A stretch of 64,000 bases of DNA, from the NCBI RefSeq assembly GCF_000374185.1, contig NZ_KB910518.1:3543687-3607686 (forward strand), written 5' to 3'. The stretch comes from Paenibacillus sp. HW567. GTDB taxonomy: Bacteria; Bacillota; Bacilli; Paenibacillales; Paenibacillaceae. Below are positions 60,536-64,000 of the stretch, in pieces; position 1 is the stretch's first letter; each line of letters begins with the position of its first letter. The notes under the pieces were generated by a model that searched no databases, was not told the origin of the DNA, and saw nothing but the letters and a program-made list of their open reading frames with translations. A program made the translations under genes and the position numbers.

Positions 60536-61279
60536 GTGAGCAAAGCTGATCTTTCAAAGCGCACCCGGCCCTGTGTTACGGCTAAAGCCCATAAGAACAA
60601 AGCTCAAAGCACCGGATTCGGCTGGGTCTCCAGCAACTGGAGCGGATATGCCATCTCCGGTAAAAAGGGTACTTTCAGGCGAATATCCGGTGAATGGATT
60701 GTCCCTTTTGTCAAAGCCACTTCGGGGCCTACTTATTCCTCGGCCTGGATCGGCATCGACGGCTTCAAGAACAGCAATCTGATCCAGACGGGAACCGGCC
60801 ATGAATCCGTTAACGGGGCAGTCCACTATTACGCCTGGTGGGAAATCCTCCCTGCTGCGGAAACGGTAATCCCGCTCCCTGTCTCACCGGGTGACCACAT
60901 GCGGGCTTCCATCGCCAAGGAAAGCGGCGGCAAGTGGCGCATCACCCTCTGTAATCTCAGTAAGCAATGGACCTTCCGTACATTGCAGCGTTATACCGGA
61001 CCGCACTCCTCCGCAGAATGGATCATGGAAGCTCCCCAGGTGGGAGGCAAGATCGGAGCACTCAGTAGAATGACTGCCACCAGATTCTTCTCCAGCCGCG
61101 TGAACGGCAAGAGCCCCAATCTGACGCCTGCCGACAGCGGTATCATGGTTCAGAATAAGATCACGGTAGCCGTGCCTGGCAGTCCTAATGCTAACGGTGA
61201 TGCTTTTATCGTCAACCGCGTCTATCGTAAAGGAAAACCTCTGGCCCACTCCGGAAGCGCCATTTTTGTCCGGTCTTAA
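60536..61279 (+). CDS. G1 (eqolisin-like) glutamic peptidase homologue
   Basis: Protein of 247 residues starting at GTG 60536, 8 nt after AAGGCGGTG. It matches the peptidase A4/G1 family: NWSGYAISGKKGTF, ISGEWIVP, SSAWIGIDGF, LIQTGTGHES and HYYAWWEILP, and SSAEWIMEAP, whose first glutamate fits the catalytic Glu of fungal eqolisins; the partner glutamine would be the one in LIQTGTG. No signal peptide is seen, which is odd for an acid protease, so the protein may stay inside the cell or the sporulating cell, or leave by another route. Activity is uncertain. Confidence 0.82.
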   Translation: MSKADLSKRTRPCVTAKAHKNKAQSTGFGWVSSNWSGYAISGKKGTFRRISGEWIVPFVKATSGPTYSSAWIGIDGFKNSNLIQTGTGHESVNGAVHYYAWWEILPAAETVIPLPVSPGDHMRASIAKESGGKWRITLCNLSKQWTFRTLQRYTGPHSSAEWIMEAPQVGGKIGALSRMTATRFFSSRVNGKSPNLTPADSGIMVQNKITVAVPGSPNANGDAFIVNRVYRKGKPLAHSGSAIFVRS

Positions 61280-61421
61280 TTGTACTTTCCTCAAAACTCT
61301 CAATTCAATATATAACAATTCCGAAATTAAAAACAGCCGCAAAACCATCCGGGTGCCGACTGACACATCGCCACAAAAGATGATTATGGGGCTGGCATAA
61401 CAATTGACAGAGCAGCTTAAC

Positions 61422-61466
61422 ATTCAAAAAAAGCAATGGCATCTTGCACCATTGCTTTTTTGAATT
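61422..61466. terminator. Bidirectional terminator between the G1 peptidase and pyk
   Basis: ATTCAAAAAAAGCAATGG pairs with CCATTGCTTTTTTGAAT around a short loop, giving T runs in both directions. Between the G1 gene and this hairpin nothing is seen. Confidence 0.9.
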
Positions 61467-61499
61467 CAGTCAAATATGGCAAAAAGCATTTTTCCGAAA

Positions 61500-62924
61500 T
61501 TAGCCCGCAGGAATAGTTTCTACCTTCACCAGGTTAGTGGAGCCGGAGCGTCCGAGCGGGATACCTGCTGTAATGACAACAAGATCGCCGGCGCTAACCA
61601 GACCGGATGCTTTACCGCCTTTAACAGCAGTTTCCAGCAGCTCGTCTGTCGAAGTGGCTTCAAGTCCGTGAACCGGAGTTACGCCCCATACGAGAGCCAG
61701 TTGACGCATTGTTCTTTCTTGAGTCGTCACCGCGATGATCTGCGATTTAGGACGATATTTGGAAACCACACGTGCCGTGTGTCCTGTTACTGTTGAAGAA
61801 ATAATAGCTTTAGCATTCAGATCCAGAGCCGAAATCGCTACGGATTGGCTGATCGCTTCAGTTACTGTTGTTTCTTGAGCAATTTGCTGCTTCATGAAGA
61901 TTTCGCGGTGGTTCAGTGCGGATTCAGCTTTCTCAGCAATGCGAGACATTGTGAGAACAGATTCTACCGGATATTTCCCGGCAGCAGTTTCACCGGACAG
62001 CATAATTGCATCGGTTCCGTCAAAAATTGCGTTCGCTACGTCACTCGCTTCAGCGCGGGTAGGACGCGGGTTGCGCTGCATGGAATCCAGCATTTGTGTA
62101 GCTGTGATAACCGGTTTGCCGGCGATGTTGCATTTTTGAATCATCAGCTTTTGAGCCAAAGGCACATCTTCAGCAGGAATTTCCACGCCAAGGTCGCCGC
62201 GGGCAACCATCAGGCCGTCGGAAACTGCCAGAATTTCATCAAGGTTGTCAACACCTTGCTGGTTTTCGATTTTGGAAATGATTTGGATGTGGGAAGCGTT
62301 GTGCTTCTCAAGCAGTGCACGGATTTCCTGAACGTCGCTGGCTTTGCGAACGAAGGAAGCGGCGATAAAATCAATGTCCTGTTCGATCCCAAAAATGATA
62401 TCGTTGGTGTCTTTTTCCGTAATGCCCGGCAAGGAGATGGCAACTCCTGGTACGTTAACGCCTTTTTTGCTCTTGATTGTACCACCGTTAACAATGCGGG
62501 TCTTGATTTCTGTGCCTTGAATGTCAACAACGGTAAGTCCGATAAGACCATCGTCGATGAGGATAGTCGAGCCTACTTGAACATCGTTAGGAAGGTCGCT
62601 GTACGTGATAGAGATACGGTTTTGGTTGCCAAGGATTTCTTCCGTAGTCAATGTCAGGTACTCATCCTGAACCAGTTCAATCGGTTCTACTTCCAACTTG
62701 CCTGTGCGAATTTCTGGACCTTTGGTGTCGAGCAGAATAGCAACAGTCTTTCCAAGCTCCTGGGAAGCCTGACGGATCGTTTTGATCCGGTTGCCGTGCT
62801 CTTCAAAATCGCCGTGGGAGAAGTTCAGACGGGCTACATTCATACCGGCCAAAATCAATTTTTTGATGTTCTCCAACGATTCGCTAGCAGGACCAATCGT
62901 ACATACAATTTTACTTTTCCGCAT
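61500..62924 (-). CDS. pyk: Pyruvate kinase
   Basis: Transfers phosphate from phosphoenolpyruvate to ADP, end of glycolysis. 474 residues, the core form: it lacks the extra C-terminal phosphohistidine-like domain of the 585-residue B. subtilis enzyme. Motifs: [10 protein letters not shown] at the start, the lysine signature region [29 protein letters not shown] and [16 protein letters not shown]. It lies downstream of accA with a 348-bp gap and without pfkA between. Confidence 0.97.
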   Translation of the reverse strand: MRKSKIVCTIGPASESLENIKKLILAGMNVARLNFSHGDFEEHGNRIKTIRQASQELGKTVAILLDTKGPEIRTGKLEVEPIELVQDEYLTLTTEEILGNQNRISITYSDLPNDVQVGSTILIDDGLIGLTVVDIQGTEIKTRIVNGGTIKSKKGVNVPGVAISLPGITEKDTNDIIFGIEQDIDFIAASFVRKASDVQEIRALLEKHNASHIQIISKIENQQGVDNLDEILAVSDGLMVARGDLGVEIPAEDVPLAQKLMIQKCNIAGKPVITATQMLDSMQRNPRPTRAEASDVANAIFDGTDAIMLSGETAAGKYPVESVLTMSRIAEKAESALNHREIFMKQQIAQETTVTEAISQSVAISALDLNAKAIISSTVTGHTARVVSKYRPKSQIIAVTTQERTMRQLALVWGVTPVHGLEATSTDELLETAVKGGKASGLVSAGDLVVITAGIPLGRSGSTNLVKVETIPAG

Positions 62925-63132
62925 TAGGTTTTCCTCCGTTTTTTCGTTCTCTCTGTCTCACTTTTTCCAACTACAAAATCTACTATAAGGCTTGTCGTTT
63001 GCATAGGAACTTTATCACATGAACCTTTAACTGCGCCCTTATGAATATTACTGCAACTTGGGCACAAAATCAATGTTGAAGCGTCTTTTCATTGTAAATT
63101 TAAGTCGAATTTTCAAAGAATGCGCACAAATT
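62925..63132. promoter_or_regulatory. Upstream region of pyk
   Basis: No gene is seen between the accA terminator and pyk. AAACGGAGGAAAACCT gives the pyk ribosome site (GGAGGA, about 8 nt before the start). A promoter must lie here, since a terminator separates pyk from accA, but no clear -35/-10 pair was identified. Confidence 0.4.
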
Positions 63133-63164
63133 AAAATAACCCCGCAGGTTGCACGGGATTATTT
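63133..63164 (-). terminator. Terminator after accA
   Basis: On the minus strand AAATAATCCCG pairs with CGGGGTTATTT around TGCAACCTG, followed by T residues. Confidence 0.75.
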
Positions 63165-63272
63165 CCAAGCTAATAAATGTATGCCGCTTCCAGTTTCAAT
63201 GATGGACTAAAAAAGCAGATTTATGTGTGAAAGTGCAAACGAATACAGCCTCAACTTTGTAAAATACCGGGC

Positions 63273-64000
63273 CTATTCGACGCTCTGCACTTCTTCTTCC
63301 TGTTCTTTATCTTCTGCGGCAACGAGCTCTGTTTCGCCCTCGGCAAACTTACCGATTTTGCGGAATTTCAGATAACGGTCCTCTTTGAGTTCAGCACAGT
63401 CCATCGCGGACAGCTCCTGCAAATGACGCCATACGGCATCCTTGATTGCTGCCGCCGTCGCCTCGTAATCACGGTGGGCGCCGCCTTTCGGCTCAGGCAC
63501 AATCTCCTCGATGACTTCCATATCCAGCAGGTCGGCTGCCGTAATCTTCATGGCTTCTGCAGCTTGCTCTGCCTTGGAAGCATCCTTCCACAGGATAGAC
63601 GCCGCCCCGTTCGGGGAGATTACCGAATAAATTGCATGCTCCAGCATGAGTACACGATTGCCTACAGCCAAAGCCAGCGCTCCGCCGCTGCCGCCTTCGC
63701 CGATCACAATAGAGATCACAGGGACGGCAAGCTGGGACATCTCATACAGGTTTCTGGCAATCGCCTCGGACTGGCCTCTTTCCTCTGCCGTATTGCCGGG
63801 GTAAGCCCCCTTGGTGTCAATAAAGGTAATGATCGGACGGCCGAACTTCTCGGCCTGCTTCATCAAACGAAGCGATTTGCGGAAGCCTTCAGGATGCGCG
63901 CTGCCGAAGAAACGAGCAATATTGTCCTTCGTATCCTTGCCGCGCTGCTGGCCGATTACGGTTACGGGAACTCCGTTCAGCTTGGCAATTCCGCCAACTA
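63273..64000 (-). CDS. accA: Acetyl-CoA carboxylase carboxyltransferase subunit alpha, 5' end beyond the window
   Basis: The C-terminal 242 residues of AccA. With AccD it moves the carboxyl group from carboxybiotin to acetyl-CoA, giving malonyl-CoA for fatty acid synthesis. The frame is open to the right edge ([18 protein letters not shown] is read before the internal ATG at 63866). [23 protein letters not shown] and the glycine pair form the oxyanion region, and [12 protein letters not shown] follows. About 80 N-terminal residues are missing. The C-terminus has an acidic tail after [10 protein letters not shown]. Confidence 0.95.
   Translation of the reverse strand, partial: VGGIAKLNGVPVTVIGQQRGKDTKDNIARFFGSAHPEGFRKSLRLMKQAEKFGRPIITFIDTKGAYPGNTAEERGQSEAIARNLYEMSQLAVPVISIVIGEGGSGGALALAVGNRVLMLEHAIYSVISPNGAASILWKDASKAEQAAEAMKITAADLLDMEVIEEIVPEPKGGAHRDYEATAAAIKDAVWRHLQELSAMDCAELKEDRYLKFRKIGKFAEGETELVAAEDKEQEEEVQSVE

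Overview
The window reads as chromosome of a Paenibacillus-like, spore-forming Firmicute. The signs are strong AGGAGG-type ribosome sites with many TTG and GTG starts, an alpha/beta small acid-soluble spore protein, sporulation membrane proteins (YtaF, YtvI), an S-layer-homology (SLH) surface enzyme, a large secreted multidomain amylase and a TPP riboswitch. Its backbone is the block known from Bacillus subtilis (accA, pyk, fxsA, ytvI, citZ-icd-mdh, phoPR, polA, mutM, ytaF, coaE, nrdR), here broken up by accessory islands. Genus is an inference; no marker such as 16S is present.

Region 1 (1-5.9 kb): a partial nucleotidyltransferase, an AraC/GyrI-type regulator, an orphan HTH protein with an unclear start, an SLH-anchored serine hydrolase, class I fructose-bisphosphate aldolase and a VOC protein. 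Region 2 (6.1-10.7 kb): an envelope-stress-like cassette of response regulator, histidine kinase, a kinase-less sensor paralogue and a class A penicillin-binding protein. It has an internal 11-bp-phased operator array and is bracketed by a VOC gene and a decayed copy of that gene's 3' end. Region 3 (10.8-17.8 kb): an unknown gene with a TerA-like protein, then a translationally coupled operon of serine hydrolase and three-gene ABC exporter, then a short-chain dehydrogenase.

Region 4 (17.8-26.1 kb) is the most unusual part. A block made of a 179-bp element with terminal inverted repeats, a terminator, tRNA-Lys(CTT) and tRNA-Ala(GGC) occurs three times in the same orientation. The outer copies look functional and carry identical tRNAs; the middle copy is decayed. 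Between the copies lie accessory genes: a secreted beta-helix protein, a TetR/MFS efflux pair, and a nuclease-like/winged-helix fusion preceded by a promoter, a terminator-type hairpin and a 25-codon leader ORF arranged like an attenuator.

Region 5 (26.2-37.4 kb): nrdR, a spore protein, lytic transglycosylase, coaE, ytaF, mutM, polA, phoU, pstB, phoP and phoR. Pho-box-like direct repeats precede pstB, phoP and phoR, and phoR lies upstream of phoP. Region 6 (37.5-52.8 kb): a LacI regulator, a Crp/Fnr regulator divergent from a two-cupin/methyltransferase operon, the amylase, class I fumarase, a YfbR-type nucleotidase, the TPP-riboswitch operon tenI-thiS-thiG-thiH, a stress-type dehydrogenase, a Nudix hydrolase and a small membrane protein. 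Region 7 (52.9-64 kb): the citZ-icd-mdh operon, ytvI, a hairpin-rich intergenic region, fxsA with a thioesterase, an MFS transporter, a G1-type glutamic peptidase homologue, pyk and the 3' part of accA.
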